Assembly: GCF_947496725.1 (NCBI RefSeq) | Contig: NZ_CANMDS010000004.1 | Location: 124,001-188,000, forward strand | Origin: an uncultured Dokdonia sp. | Lineage (GTDB): Bacteria > Bacteroidota > Bacteroidia > Flavobacteriales > Flavobacteriaceae | Direction: 5' to 3' | Length of the DNA: 64,000 nucleotides | Shown: one piece after another, positions 21,022 to 30,667 of the stretch | How positions within the stretch are numbered: the stretch's first letter is position 1 | How the letters are laid out: each line of letters begins with the position of its first letter | The notes under the pieces: model-generated | What the model was told of the DNA's origin: nothing | Database searches by the model: none | The model's input: the letters and a program-made list of their open reading frames with translations, nothing else | Program-made: the position numbers and the translations under genes

Positions 21022-21028
21022 AAAATAT

Positions 21029-21056
21029 ATCCCTGCCTTACGGTGGGGATTTTTTT
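21029..21056 (+). terminator. Terminator after carA
   Basis: A hairpin 21029-21050 (ATCCC..GCC, loop TTAC, GG..GGGAT with wobble pairs) followed by six T residues. Confidence 0.85.
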
Positions 21057-21094
21057 ATATAACCGCTTACGCGAAAACGTTATCGCGACAATAG

Positions 21095-22450
<1,356 letters not shown>

Positions 22451-22470
22451 TAGTAGTTTACATACTATAT

Positions 22471-22499
22471 AAAACCCTCTCATAGAGAGGGTTTTTTTT
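22471..22499 (+). terminator. Terminator after eno
   Basis: A perfect 9-bp stem (AACCCTCTC with GAGAGGGTT), ATA loop and eight T residues. Confidence 0.93.
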
Positions 22500-22795
22500 G
22501 CTTCCATATATAATACTATATATATCTTAGTATTAGAGCAGACATAGCTAATTGATTATTAAGAGAATTTTTACAAGTAAACTTTTACAAAAATATAAAA
22601 GTAAGAATAATCTTACTACAAAATCATTGCACATCGTCAAAAAGTCCGTAAATTGCCGTCATAAAGATAAAGAGGTCGCTGTATTGCACTCGATATGTTT
22701 ATGATTAGGTAGTTAAAATTCAAGAAGTAACAACCTTAACAGTTTGCCCACATTGTTATAACCGCGTTAGTGAATAAACAGGTATATAATTTTTT
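22500..22795. other. AT-rich intergenic stretch, no gene seen
   Basis: I find no credible coding region, tRNA or long repeat here. The right end leads into a group of three hairpins (22796-22930). It may contain the promoter of a small RNA, but no clear TAnnTTTG element could be fixed. Confidence 0.5.
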
Positions 22796-22930
22796 AAGTT
22801 GGGTAAAGAGCGGGCAGTATGGCCCTTTAGCTGCACGCTCGCTCTTTTTAAGAAACTGGTTTTGATTAAATTCAAAACCTTTATTTTGAAGTTGGGTAAG
22901 GATATTTGCGATTGCAAGTATCCTTTTTTT
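22796..22930 (+). ncRNA. Candidate structured RNA with three hairpins and repeated AAGTTGGGTAA
   Basis: The 11-mer AAGTTGGGTAA occurs at 22796-22806 and 22889-22899. Each copy overlaps the left arm of a hairpin that ends in a T-run: 22805-22812 with 22840-22847, and 22899-22909 with 22914-22924. Between them is a perfect 8-bp inverted repeat, 22858-22865 with 22872-22879. The layout suggests one or two small RNAs or a leader with tandem terminators. I cannot assign it to a known RNA family. Confidence 0.4.
22899..22930 (+). terminator. Strong terminator upstream of gltA
   Basis: An 11-bp stem (one G-U pair) closes a GATT loop and ends in seven T residues. No protein gene ends just before it, so it probably terminates a non-coding transcript. 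Confidence 0.8.
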
Positions 22931-23123
22931 TATGTCTTATATGCAGATAATATTTACCAGATTCTATCAATAGTTAAGCTGTGGGCAATATAATGGTCAA
23001 AAGACCAATATTTTTACATTTTATTAACCATCTAGCGGCGTATTATGTTAAATAAAACGACTTCTTTTTTGTAATTTAGCTGTCCAAAATAAACTAAGTA
23101 AAAACAAATTTTTTCAGGCATAG

Positions 23124-24410
23124 ATGGCAGATAAAGCAACTTTAACAATAGACGGAAAGAGCTATGAGTTTCCTATCATTACAGGAACAGAGCAGGAGCA
23201 AGCAATAGATATTAAAGCATTAAGAGGTGCTACTGGAGGTATTACTACCATAGATCCAGGTTATAAAAATACGGGTTCTTGCCAGAGTGCTATTACCTTC
23301 CTTGATGGAGAAAAAGGTATCTTAAGATATAGAGGATACTCAATAGAAGAACTTGCCGAAAAAGCAGACTTTCTTGAAACTGCTTATCTTTTGATTTTTG
23401 GAGAATTACCAACAAAAGAACAACTTGCAAAATTTGATGCAGACATTAAGTCTGAGTCTCACGTAGATGAGGATATGAAGAAAATCTTAGATGGTTTTCC
23501 TAAGTCTGCTCACCCTATGGGAGTATTAAGTGCTCTTACATCTGCACTTATTGCATTTAACCCTTCTACCGTAAATGTAGATTCTGAAGAAGAAATGTAT
23601 AATGCAATTGTAAAGCTACTAGCAAAGTTTCCTGTGCTAGCTGCTTGGGCAATGCGTAAAAAGAAAAGTCAACCGTTAGATTACGGAGATAACTCACTAG
23701 GGTATGTAGAGAACTTCCATAAAATGATGTTCTCAAAACCTAATGAAGCTTATACCGTAGATAAAGAGATAATCGCTGCTATAGACAAGTTATTAATCTT
23801 ACACGCAGACCACGAGCAAAACTGTTCTACATCTACAGTACGTATTGTAGGTTCATCTCACGCTGGTCTATTTGCTTCTATCTCTGCAGGTATCTCTGCA
23901 TTATGGGGTCCTTTACACGGCGGAGCAAACCAAGCAGTTATAGAAATGCTTGAGGCAATAAAGAATGATGGTGGTGACACTAAAAAATATATGGCAAAGG
24001 CAAAGGATAAGCAAGATCCTTTCCGCCTTATGGGCTTTGGACATAGAGTTTATAAAAACTTCGATCCACGTGCAAAGATTATAAAAGTTGCTGCAGACGA
24101 GGTTCTTGGTCAACTAGGTATACAAGATCCTGTTCTTGATATTGCAAAAGGACTTGAAAAAGAAGCGCTAGAAGATCCATATTTTGTAGATCGTAAATTA
24201 TATCCTAATGTAGATTTTTACTCAGGTATTATTTACAGAGCTCTAGACATTCCAGTAGAAATGTTTACGGTTATGTTTGCTTTAGGTCGTCTTCCAGGAT
24301 GGATAGCACAATGGAGAGAAATGCGTCTTAACAAAGAACCTATAGGTCGTCCACGTCAGGTTTATACTGGTGAAAACTTAAGAGCTTTTAAAGAGGTTTC
24401 TGAGAGATAA
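23124..24410 (+). CDS. gltA: Citrate synthase
   Basis: This enzyme condenses oxaloacetate and acetyl-CoA at the entry to the TCA cycle. The 428-residue protein has the type II bacterial length and an N-terminal beta domain. The catalytic His are in GPLHGGANQAV and MGFGHRVYKNFDPRA, and the Asp/Arg-containing C-terminal region follows (FYSGIIYRALDIP). It has its own terminator. Confidence 0.99.
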   Translation: MADKATLTIDGKSYEFPIITGTEQEQAIDIKALRGATGGITTIDPGYKNTGSCQSAITFLDGEKGILRYRGYSIEELAEKADFLETAYLLIFGELPTKEQLAKFDADIKSESHVDEDMKKILDGFPKSAHPMGVLSALTSALIAFNPSTVNVDSEEEMYNAIVKLLAKFPVLAAWAMRKKKSQPLDYGDNSLGYVENFHKMMFSKPNEAYTVDKEIIAAIDKLLILHADHEQNCSTSTVRIVGSSHAGLFASISAGISALWGPLHGGANQAVIEMLEAIKNDGGDTKKYMAKAKDKQDPFRLMGFGHRVYKNFDPRAKIIKVAADEVLGQLGIQDPVLDIAKGLEKEALEDPYFVDRKLYPNVDFYSGIIYRALDIPVEMFTVMFALGRLPGWIAQWREMRLNKEPIGRPRQVYTGENLRAFKEVSER

Positions 24411-24430
24411 AAACTCAATAGTACAATATA

Positions 24431-24461
24431 AAAGAGCAAACGTTTAGTTTGCTCTTTTTTT
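24431..24461 (+). terminator. Terminator after gltA
   Basis: A perfect 11-bp stem (AAAGAGCAAAC with GTTTGCTCTTT), 5-nt loop and a T-run. Confidence 0.93.
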
Positions 24462-24506
24462 ATGCCTCAAAAGCAATAACGTAACTATTTAAAAAATTGT
24501 AAATTC

Positions 24507-24519
24507 ACTTTCGTGAAAG
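24507..24519. repeat. Degenerate palindromic repeat over a GTG start codon
   Basis: ACTTTCGTGAAAG differs from the repeat core by C to T in the central CGCG and by loss of the outer G. The GTG created by this change is the start codon of the gene at 24513. Confidence 0.5.
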
Positions 24520-25010
24520 ATACCAAACACCCATCTCCAGTTATCGTAGAGCAACCTGCACTTACTCTTGTAGGTTTACAGGCTACAATGTCTCTGTCTC
24601 ATAATACTACAATGCAGTTATGGCAAACCTTTGGACCGCTAAGGAAGACTATTCTTAATAAGTCTAATGGAGGGAGTTATAGTGTGCAATGCTATGCAGA
24701 TGATTTTATGACGACTCCATTTACACCAGTAACCAAGTTTGTAAAATGGGCCGCAGTAGCTTTAACAACCGAAAATGATATCCCAAATCAGTTAGAAGTA
24801 TTAAAAATCCCAAAAGGTAAATGGGCAGTTTTTCCATACAAAGGAACCACACGTGATTTTGGAGCATTTGCTCAATATATCTACAGTCAGTGGTTGCCAA
24901 ATTCTAGGTATCAATTAGATCATAGACCACATTATGAATTTATGCCAGAGGACTACTTAGGCCCAAATAATCCACAATCTGAAGAAGAAGTGTGGATACC
25001 TATTAAGTAA
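24513..25010 (+). CDS. GyrI-like small-molecule-binding domain protein
   Basis: The 165-residue protein resembles the stand-alone GyrI-like/AraC effector-binding domain (SHS2 fold): IVEQPALTLVGLQATM at the start, KWAAVALTTENDIPNQLEVLKIPKG in the middle, WAVFPYKGT and the C-terminal YEFMPEDY with acidic end. No DNA-binding domain is attached. Such proteins bind or process small hydrophobic or cationic compounds; the ligand is unknown. The start is GTG, set in a degenerate repeat. A perfect palindromic repeat begins on the base after its stop. Confidence 0.75.
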   Translation: MKDTKHPSPVIVEQPALTLVGLQATMSLSHNTTMQLWQTFGPLRKTILNKSNGGSYSVQCYADDFMTTPFTPVTKFVKWAAVALTTENDIPNQLEVLKIPKGKWAVFPYKGTTRDFGAFAQYIYSQWLPNSRYQLDHRPHYEFMPEDYLGPNNPQSEEEVWIPIK

Positions 25011-25025
25011 GCTTTCGCGAAAGCG
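25011..25025. repeat. Palindromic repeat abutting the stop of the GyrI-like gene
   Basis: GCTTTCGCGAAAGCG begins on the first base after the TAA (25008-25010). No T-tract follows. Confidence 0.96.
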
Positions 25026-25109
25026 TAAAAATCACAGTGCACTGCGTATATGATAAATTTCATATAGATTGGCATTCTTTTTTTAGCAAAACTGAGTTAT
25101 CTTTACCTT

Positions 25110-26024
25110 ATGCTTAAACTAAACGTAAAGAACGAAACTTCAAGGCTTAGAGCCGTAATCTTAGGTACTGCCGAAAGTAATGGGCCTACTCCAAAACTTG
25201 AGGATGCCTACGACCCAAAATCTGCGCTACATTTAAGAGAAGGAACATATCCTCTAGAGAAAGATATGGTTCCCGAAATGGAAGCTGTAGCAGCAGTTTT
25301 CAAAAAGTATGATGTAGAGGTTTATAGGCCAAAGCTTATTAAAGATCTTAATCAGATTTTTACACGTGACATTGGTTTTGTGATAGATGATAAGTTCTTT
25401 AAGGCAAATATTCTTCCTGATAGGGAAGAAGAGATAGACGCCATTGAGCACGTTATAAAACAAGTGCCGTCTACCCACGTTTTTAGATTACCAGAAGAGG
25501 CACATATAGAAGGAGGAGATGTGATGCTGGTAGATGATCATATTTTTATAGGTACCTATCGTGGTGATGATTATCCAGATTATATCATTGCGCGTACTAA
25601 TATGCTTGCGGTAGGTATGATTCAAGATTTATTTCCTCGCAAGAAGGTAATGTCTTTTGACCTTAGAAAGTCTAATACAGATCCTTATAATAATGCCTTA
25701 CATTTAGATTGCTGTTTTCAGCCAGTGGGGAATGGGAAAGCTATACTTCATAAAAATGGCTTTTTACAAGAAAGGGAATACGAGTGGCTGGTAAACTTTT
25801 ACGGAAAAGAAAATATCTTTGAAATCTCCTCTCAGGAGATGTTTAATATGAATTCAAACATCTTTAGTATATCTCCAGAAGTTGTTATATCTGAGCGTAA
25901 TTTTACCAGATTAAACACTTGGCTACGCGATCAAGATATCACTGTAGAGGAGGTTCCTTATGCAGAGATAGCAAAGCAAGAAGGCTTGCTGCGCTGTAGT
26001 ACATTGCCACTTATAAGAGACTAG
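25110..26024 (+). CDS. Arginine deiminase/dimethylargininase-like hydrolase
   Basis: The 304-residue protein belongs to the guanidino-group modifying (pentein) superfamily. The conserved segments are FTRDIGFVI, the HIEGGD catalytic motif at about residue 155, NNALHLDCCF containing the second His, and the nucleophilic Cys in RCSTLPL at residue 296. The substrate could be arginine, methylarginine or another guanidine; the sequence alone does not decide. It stands alone, ending at a terminator shared with the opposite gene. Confidence 0.82.
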   Translation: MLKLNVKNETSRLRAVILGTAESNGPTPKLEDAYDPKSALHLREGTYPLEKDMVPEMEAVAAVFKKYDVEVYRPKLIKDLNQIFTRDIGFVIDDKFFKANILPDREEEIDAIEHVIKQVPSTHVFRLPEEAHIEGGDVMLVDDHIFIGTYRGDDYPDYIIARTNMLAVGMIQDLFPRKKVMSFDLRKSNTDPYNNALHLDCCFQPVGNGKAILHKNGFLQEREYEWLVNFYGKENIFEISSQEMFNMNSNIFSISPEVVISERNFTRLNTWLRDQDITVEEVPYAEIAKQEGLLRCSTLPLIRD

Positions 26025-26030
26025 AAAAAT

Positions 26031-26065
26031 AAAAAGGCTGGAAGTTTTATCTTCCAGCCCTTTTT
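26031..26065. terminator. Bidirectional terminator between convergent genes
   Basis: A perfect 9-bp stem (GGCTGGAAG with CTTCCAGCC), TTTTAT loop, five A on the left and five T on the right. It serves the genes ending at 26024 and 26069. Confidence 0.92.
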
Positions 26066-26068
26066 ATA

Positions 26069-26476
26069 TTAATTAGTCCAGTAATCTATTACCATAACGT
26101 CTGCTACGTGTGGCTGTATAGAGGCTACAAAGTTTTGATGAGCTGTATGGGGTAGATACGTATCTAGACCATCTTGCGAATCAAACGTTAATAAAAATGC
26201 GTGGGTAAAGCCTTTGTTTAAATCTTCTGTACTTTTATGTAATCCCCATTCATAATCTTTTATGCTTTTAATTTGAGATGGTAAGGCCGAAAAATCTGTA
26301 ATAATTTTTTCGATTTCTTGTGGCGTACTCTCTTCATTAAATTTAAAGAGCACCATATGCCTTAGCTGTCTTGTATGTGTCATTTCTTGCTTGCTTATTT
26401 CACGAGTTTTTGTCGTGTTTTCTTGTGAGCACCCAAGGGTGATTATTAATATAAATAAGGTTACGACTAGTCTCAT
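26069..26476 (-). CDS. Lipoprotein with a Dabb (stress-responsive A/B barrel) domain
   Basis: The ATG at 26476 (MRLVVTLFILIITLGCSQ) gives a lipoprotein signal with Cys in LGCS. An in-frame GTG nine bases earlier is less likely. Residues 38-135 fit the Dabb fold: LRHMVLFKFNEESTPQEIE, GFTHAFLLTFDSQDGLDTYLPH and a final VIDYW. Dabb domains form dimeric barrels with varied and mostly unknown ligands. The protein probably sits in the outer leaflet side of a membrane facing the periplasm. Confidence 0.82.
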   Translation of the reverse strand: MRLVVTLFILIITLGCSQENTTKTREISKQEMTHTRQLRHMVLFKFNEESTPQEIEKIITDFSALPSQIKSIKDYEWGLHKSTEDLNKGFTHAFLLTFDSQDGLDTYLPHTAHQNFVASIQPHVADVMVIDYWTN

Positions 26477-26514
26477 ATGGTACACTTTAAATTAAACATT
26501 TTAAAAATCAAGCA

Positions 26515-27678
26515 TTAAGTAGTTTTAACCTTGGCAGCTAGCTCTTTTGCTCTCGATACAACCTCGGTAATATCTCCATCAAGGCTATCGTAGGTCACCA
26601 CAACTCCCATACGCCTGTATGGGCGAGAAGTAGGTTTTCCGAAGAGCCTGAAATCGCTTTTCGGCGCGGTGGCTAGTTCATTAATCCCTGTAAATCCTGG
26701 ATTTTCAGAATTCTCGGTTGCTAGAATAACAGCACTCGCACCTATACGTTCTTGAGTAATTTCTTTTATGGGAAGTCCTAAAACAGCTCTTAAGTGCAGT
26801 TCAAACTCATTATAATTTTGCGTGTTTGCAAGCGTTACCATACCTGTATCGTGTGGGCGTGGAGAAAGCTCAGAAAAGTACACACCGTCATCTCCTACAA
26901 AGAACTCAACACCCCATAATCCAGCTCCGCCTAATGCAGCGGTAACTTGAGCCGCCATTTCTTGAGCGGTTTTAAGATGGGCATCGTCCATAGTAGCGGG
27001 TTGCCAACTTTCTTGATAATCACCACGTTCTTGACGGTGACCTACAGGTGGGCAAAATAGTGTCTCACCATCTCTCTGCGTTACAGTAAGTAGTGTGATC
27101 TCATAATTAAAGTTTACAAAAGCTTCTACAATCACCTCTGCAACATCACCACGAGAGCCTTCTTGAGAGTAGTCCCACGCTCGTTGTATGTCGTCTGGTG
27201 TTTTGATAGTAGATTGTCCTTTTCCGCTAGAAGACATTAGGGGTTTTACCACACAAGGAATCCCTACTTCCTTCACCGCTTTTTGTAGCTCTTGAGCAGA
27301 GGTTGCATAGCGATAATTTGCAGTTTTTAAGCCCAAGTCTTTTGCAGCAAGATCGCGTATAGACTTGCGATTCATTGTGAAGTTTGCAGCTTTTGCACTT
27401 GGGATCACAGTGTATCCTTGCTTCTCATATTCATAAAAACGCTCGGTGCGTATGGCCTCTATTTCTGGAACGATGTAGTCTGGCTTATGCTTCTCTACAA
27501 GTTTATCTAGCGCCTCTCCATCAAGCATATTTATCACTTCGCGACCATCTGCTACTTGCATAGCAGGGGCATTATCATAACTATCTACAGCAATTACGGT
27601 CTGACCTAGTCGTTGTGCAGCTATTACAAATTCCTTTCCTAGTTCTCCTGAGCCTAGTAATACTATTTTTTTATTCAT
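26515..27678 (-). CDS. purT: Formate-dependent phosphoribosylglycinamide formyltransferase
   Basis: PurT makes formyl-GAR from GAR, ATP and formate in purine synthesis, an alternative to folate-dependent PurN. The start [16 protein letters not shown] at 27678 gives 387 residues, close to E. coli PurT; an upstream in-frame ATG (27696) adds six. ATP-grasp features include [15 protein letters not shown] and the metal-binding [26 protein letters not shown] region. A degenerate repeat-like sequence lies upstream. Confidence 0.95.
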   Translation of the reverse strand: MNKKIVLLGSGELGKEFVIAAQRLGQTVIAVDSYDNAPAMQVADGREVINMLDGEALDKLVEKHKPDYIVPEIEAIRTERFYEYEKQGYTVIPSAKAANFTMNRKSIRDLAAKDLGLKTANYRYATSAQELQKAVKEVGIPCVVKPLMSSSGKGQSTIKTPDDIQRAWDYSQEGSRGDVAEVIVEAFVNFNYEITLLTVTQRDGETLFCPPVGHRQERGDYQESWQPATMDDAHLKTAQEMAAQVTAALGGAGLWGVEFFVGDDGVYFSELSPRPHDTGMVTLANTQNYNEFELHLRAVLGLPIKEITQERIGASAVILATENSENPGFTGINELATAPKSDFRLFGKPTSRPYRRMGVVVTYDSLDGDITEVVSRAKELAAKVKTT

Positions 27679-27738
27679 AATGTTTTGCTTTCGCACTTCG
27701 GCAAGCTTAGTATAAACTTCACTTGCGTGAAAACGGTA

Positions 27739-29523
27739 TTATTTACTTTCTTCTATCCAACCATTAATTTTTTCCTCAAGTAGCGCAAGAGGAATACATC
27801 CTGTCTCAAGCACCTCTTTGTGAAAATTTCGTATGTCAAATTTATCACCTAGCTCCTGAGTTGCTTTTTCTCTAAGTTCTCTAATCTTAAGTTGGCCTAT
27901 TTTATAAGAAAGCGCTTGTCCTGGATTTGCCATATAGCGCTCAATTTCTGATGTAATACCTGCTTCACTTTCGGCTTCATTTTCTAGGCAATAAGCAATT
28001 GCTTTCTCACGGCTCCATCCTTTGGTGTGGATTCCTGTATCTACTACAAGCCTAACTGCTCGGTGCATTTCGGCTCCTAGTGTTCCAAAGTATTGGTATG
28101 GGTCTGTATAAAGTCCCAACTCTTTACCAAGCGATTCTGTATATAATGCCCAGCCCTCACCATAAGCACTGTACCATAAAGTTTTTCTAAACTGTGGTAG
28201 TGTCTCACTTTCTTGCGTAAGTGACACCTGGAAGTGGTGGCCTGGTATAGCCTCGTGTAAAAATAAAGACTCGTCTGAGTATACATTATAGGTAGTTGCG
28301 TCTGGTATAGGCGTGTAGAAAATACCTGGTCGAGTACCATCTAGTGATCCTGGGTTATACTCTGCACTTGCAGATTTCTCACGGAAAGCTTCTGTCTGTC
28401 TCACTTCAAAAGCTGTTTTAGGTTGTAGGCTAAAGAGCTGGTCTACCTGCGGCTTTATTGTCTCGTGCATTGCATTAAAGTTTGCAATAATCTCTTCTGG
28501 AGTACTGTACGGCATTAGCTTTTTGTTAGTACGTACATCGTCAAAAAATGCTTTTAGATCTCCTTTAAAACCTACTTGCTCCTTTACTTTTTCCATCTCC
28601 TTGCGTATACGGGCTACCTCACTTAGTCCAAGCTGGTGTATCTCGTCTGCGCTCATTGTAGTAGTGGTGTATAATTTTATGGCATAGTCATAATACTCGC
28701 TTCCTTGTGGTAAATCACTATAACCAGAGCTATCGCGCCCAGCCGCTAGGTATTCATTTTGTAAGAAGTCACGCATCTTTGCATAAGCAGGGATTACTTT
28801 ACCTTCTATCATATTTTTATAATCTGTGCGTATGATATTCTGGTCTTCTTCGGTTATTCCATCAGGAAAATTTGCGACAGGCTTGTAAAAAAGGTGATTC
28901 TCTATGGTAGGCTCTGTCATAGCATCCATTTGCGGGATGATTTTCTTAATAAGTGATTTAGGAAGTACATATCCTTCTGTCATACCCTTGCGCATATTTG
29001 TTTCTGAGCTGTTGAGCCAAACTAGGTACTCATCTACGCGTTGTTGCCAGTTGCGGTAATCTTCTACAGTGTTAAAAGGTTGCGCACTCGCTCCACTTGC
29101 AAGCTGGCCAAACATAAGATGAGGTGACCACATCTGGTCTATAGGCGTGAGGTCTTTTTTAAACTCCATACCCTCTAGATTGATAGCAATATCCCAGAGC
29201 AATACCTCCTTACTCATCTTCTCTGTGTCTGTAAGGTCACTGTCATTAAACTGCTGTATAGAGTCGCGGTAAGATGTATAATAAGTTTTTACTGCATCCT
29301 TATGAGATTGAGATAACGCATCTGGAAATTTATCATTATACCTATTATCACCAGACATTGTCGCATTAAGCGGGTTAAGCTTTAGGCCGTCTTCATAATA
29401 GTTATCTAGCACATTGTTAAATGCCAGCGATGTATCTGCTGTGCTAGTTGTTTCTGTGGTAGCGTCGTTTTTACAAGCTATAAGGCTTAGAGCCATCATT
29501 CCTGCAAGTAGCGTTTTTTTCAT
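27739..29523 (-). CDS. DUF885 family lipoprotein, putative metal-dependent peptidase
   Basis: The start at 29523 (MKKTLLAGMMALSLIACKN) gives a lipoprotein signal with Cys 19 of the 594-residue product. The DUF885 domain fills the rest. Near residue 426 the motif LHEAIPGHHFQ provides an HExxxH-type metal site, with a downstream Glu in ENEAESEAGI. Family members are thought to be zinc carboxypeptidase or aminopeptidase-like enzymes, but activity is rarely shown. It is next to purT on the same strand with a 60-bp gap and no functional link. Confidence 0.85.
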   Translation of the reverse strand: MKKTLLAGMMALSLIACKNDATTETTSTADTSLAFNNVLDNYYEDGLKLNPLNATMSGDNRYNDKFPDALSQSHKDAVKTYYTSYRDSIQQFNDSDLTDTEKMSKEVLLWDIAINLEGMEFKKDLTPIDQMWSPHLMFGQLASGASAQPFNTVEDYRNWQQRVDEYLVWLNSSETNMRKGMTEGYVLPKSLIKKIIPQMDAMTEPTIENHLFYKPVANFPDGITEEDQNIIRTDYKNMIEGKVIPAYAKMRDFLQNEYLAAGRDSSGYSDLPQGSEYYDYAIKLYTTTTMSADEIHQLGLSEVARIRKEMEKVKEQVGFKGDLKAFFDDVRTNKKLMPYSTPEEIIANFNAMHETIKPQVDQLFSLQPKTAFEVRQTEAFREKSASAEYNPGSLDGTRPGIFYTPIPDATTYNVYSDESLFLHEAIPGHHFQVSLTQESETLPQFRKTLWYSAYGEGWALYTESLGKELGLYTDPYQYFGTLGAEMHRAVRLVVDTGIHTKGWSREKAIAYCLENEAESEAGITSEIERYMANPGQALSYKIGQLKIRELREKATQELGDKFDIRNFHKEVLETGCIPLALLEEKINGWIEESK

Positions 29524-29585
29524 AAGTCGAGTCGTATTAATTCTCACAGTATTTTACTACTGATGGTGGTTTTTGTGGGTTTTTA

Positions 29586-29601
29586 CGCTTTCGCGAAAGC
29601 G
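29586..29601. repeat. Palindromic repeat in a divergent promoter region
   Basis: A perfect 16-bp copy, 63 bp upstream of the DUF885 start and 141 bp upstream of the Ntn hydrolase start. Here it lies before two genes rather than after one. Confidence 0.96.
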
Positions 29602-29671
29602 AGATTACTCATTTTAAAAATTACTCTACTAAGATACCTATAAGTACATAAATTATGAGGTAATAACTTGC

Positions 29672-29701
29672 TTGTTACATTTGGTGTGTATGTGATTTTT
29701 G
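29672..29701 (+). promoter_or_regulatory. Probable promoter of the Ntn-hydrolase gene
   Basis: TTG at 29672-29674, 19 bp, then GATTTTTG at 29694-29701. This is one mismatch from TAnnTTTG, with ideal spacing and 41 bp from the ATG. Confidence 0.5.
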
Positions 29702-29741
29702 TCGCATCTTTAAGGCAGTCAGGTTCTTAAAGCTGTAAATT

Positions 29742-30590
29742 ATGATTCATCTATTGACAAAGAAAGTGAGCAATACCTCTAGAAAGTGGTTATTAACGCT
29801 ATGTTTAATTGCTGCTTGTGCTAGTTCTATGTATGCGTGTTCTATTTTGTATTATGTAGATAAAGAAACGGGTGCTATTTATGCCGTAAATAATGAAGAC
29901 TTCTGGCTTGATACCGATGCTTATATACAGATAGAAAAAGCGACTTCAAAAAAGCTAGCTAGATTATGGTATGGCTGGGATAATTTTGCTCAGGGAGGTA
30001 TAAATAGCGCAGGATTATTTTTTGACGTAGCGGTGACGCCAGAACAAAAAATGCCAGAAGGGTATGGCTGGGCAAAAGGTAACATAGGAGATGATTTACT
30101 GGCAAACGCAAGTACAGTAGCGGAAGCGCTTGCCTGGATAGAGGAGCAAAAACTCGCCGTGCACCAGAGTCATTTTTTAATAGGTGATGCCACCGGTAAT
30201 GCAGTTATTGTAGAGTGGATAGACGGCAAGAAACATATCATACCTATGGAGGGCAACACGCTAGTAGCCACAAATTTTTTGATAAATGCTCCAGAAGAAG
30301 GCGGCTTCCCTTGCCACAGATATCAATCTATAAACTCACGCGTAGATGAGCTAGAACGCAGTGGAGAAGACATCACCTTAAAATCTGTGGGGCAAACGAT
30401 GGCTGGAGCAGTGCAACCAGCTGCAGACTGGGGTGAAGGTAGAATGGGAGGGACGCTCTACACTACCTTTTTTGATATTACAGCGATGCAAATGGTTATG
30501 GTGCCAAAACTAGATGGAAGTAAAATGAGGCGTATAGATCTCAAAAAAGAATTTGCACTTAATAAAAAACGAAAAATCGATATGGATTAA
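29742..30590 (+). CDS. Secreted Ntn hydrolase, choloylglycine hydrolase/penicillin V acylase-like
   Basis: The 282-residue protein has a basic N-terminus and a hydrophobic signal (residues 16-32). Cys33 in MYACSIL is followed by VNNEDFW and later GGINSAGLFFD and VATNFL. This order fits the linear amide C-N hydrolase group in which an N-terminal Cys, freed by processing, is the nucleophile. Cys33 could instead be a lipobox Cys, though the surrounding SMYAC is a poor lipobox. The substrate is not known; acyl-homoserine lactones or other N-acyl amides are possibilities only. Confidence 0.72.
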   Translation: MIHLLTKKVSNTSRKWLLTLCLIAACASSMYACSILYYVDKETGAIYAVNNEDFWLDTDAYIQIEKATSKKLARLWYGWDNFAQGGINSAGLFFDVAVTPEQKMPEGYGWAKGNIGDDLLANASTVAEALAWIEEQKLAVHQSHFLIGDATGNAVIVEWIDGKKHIIPMEGNTLVATNFLINAPEEGGFPCHRYQSINSRVDELERSGEDITLKSVGQTMAGAVQPAADWGEGRMGGTLYTTFFDITAMQMVMVPKLDGSKMRRIDLKKEFALNKKRKIDMD

Positions 30591-30606
30591 CTCCATTACA
30601 AATGAA

Positions 30607-30634
30607 AAAACCCGCTAAGAGATTAGCGGGTTTT
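30607..30634. terminator. Bidirectional terminator
   Basis: An 8-bp stem (CCCGCTAA with TTAGCGGG), GAGA loop, A-run on the left and TTTT on the right, between the convergent genes ending at 30590 and 30668. A palindromic repeat follows 6 bp later. Confidence 0.9.
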
Positions 30635-30639
30635 GTTTT

Positions 30640-30654
30640 GCTTTCGCGAAAGCG
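30640..30654. repeat. Palindromic repeat beside a terminator
   Basis: GCTTTCGCGAAAGCG lies directly right of a full terminator and 14 bp before the end of the convergent aminotransferase gene. As a terminator is already present, the repeat probably has another role. Confidence 0.95.
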
Positions 30655-30667
30655 TAATATATAAGGT

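Noticed and set aside
21063-21080. Repeat-like CGCTTACGCGAAAACG between carA and eno
   Set aside because: Two mismatches break the palindrome. It may be a decayed copy but cannot be separated from chance here.
22799-22993. Open frame of 64 codons between eno and gltA
   Set aside because: It overlaps all three hairpins and two T-runs, has no recognisable protein features and a Cys/Phe/Tyr-rich composition unlike neighbours; a structured RNA explains the region better.
27676-27738. Repeat-like sequences upstream of purT (GCTTTCGCACTTCGG and CTTGCGTGAAAACG)
   Set aside because: Each has several mismatches to the 16-mer and no clear symmetry, so I did not count them as copies.
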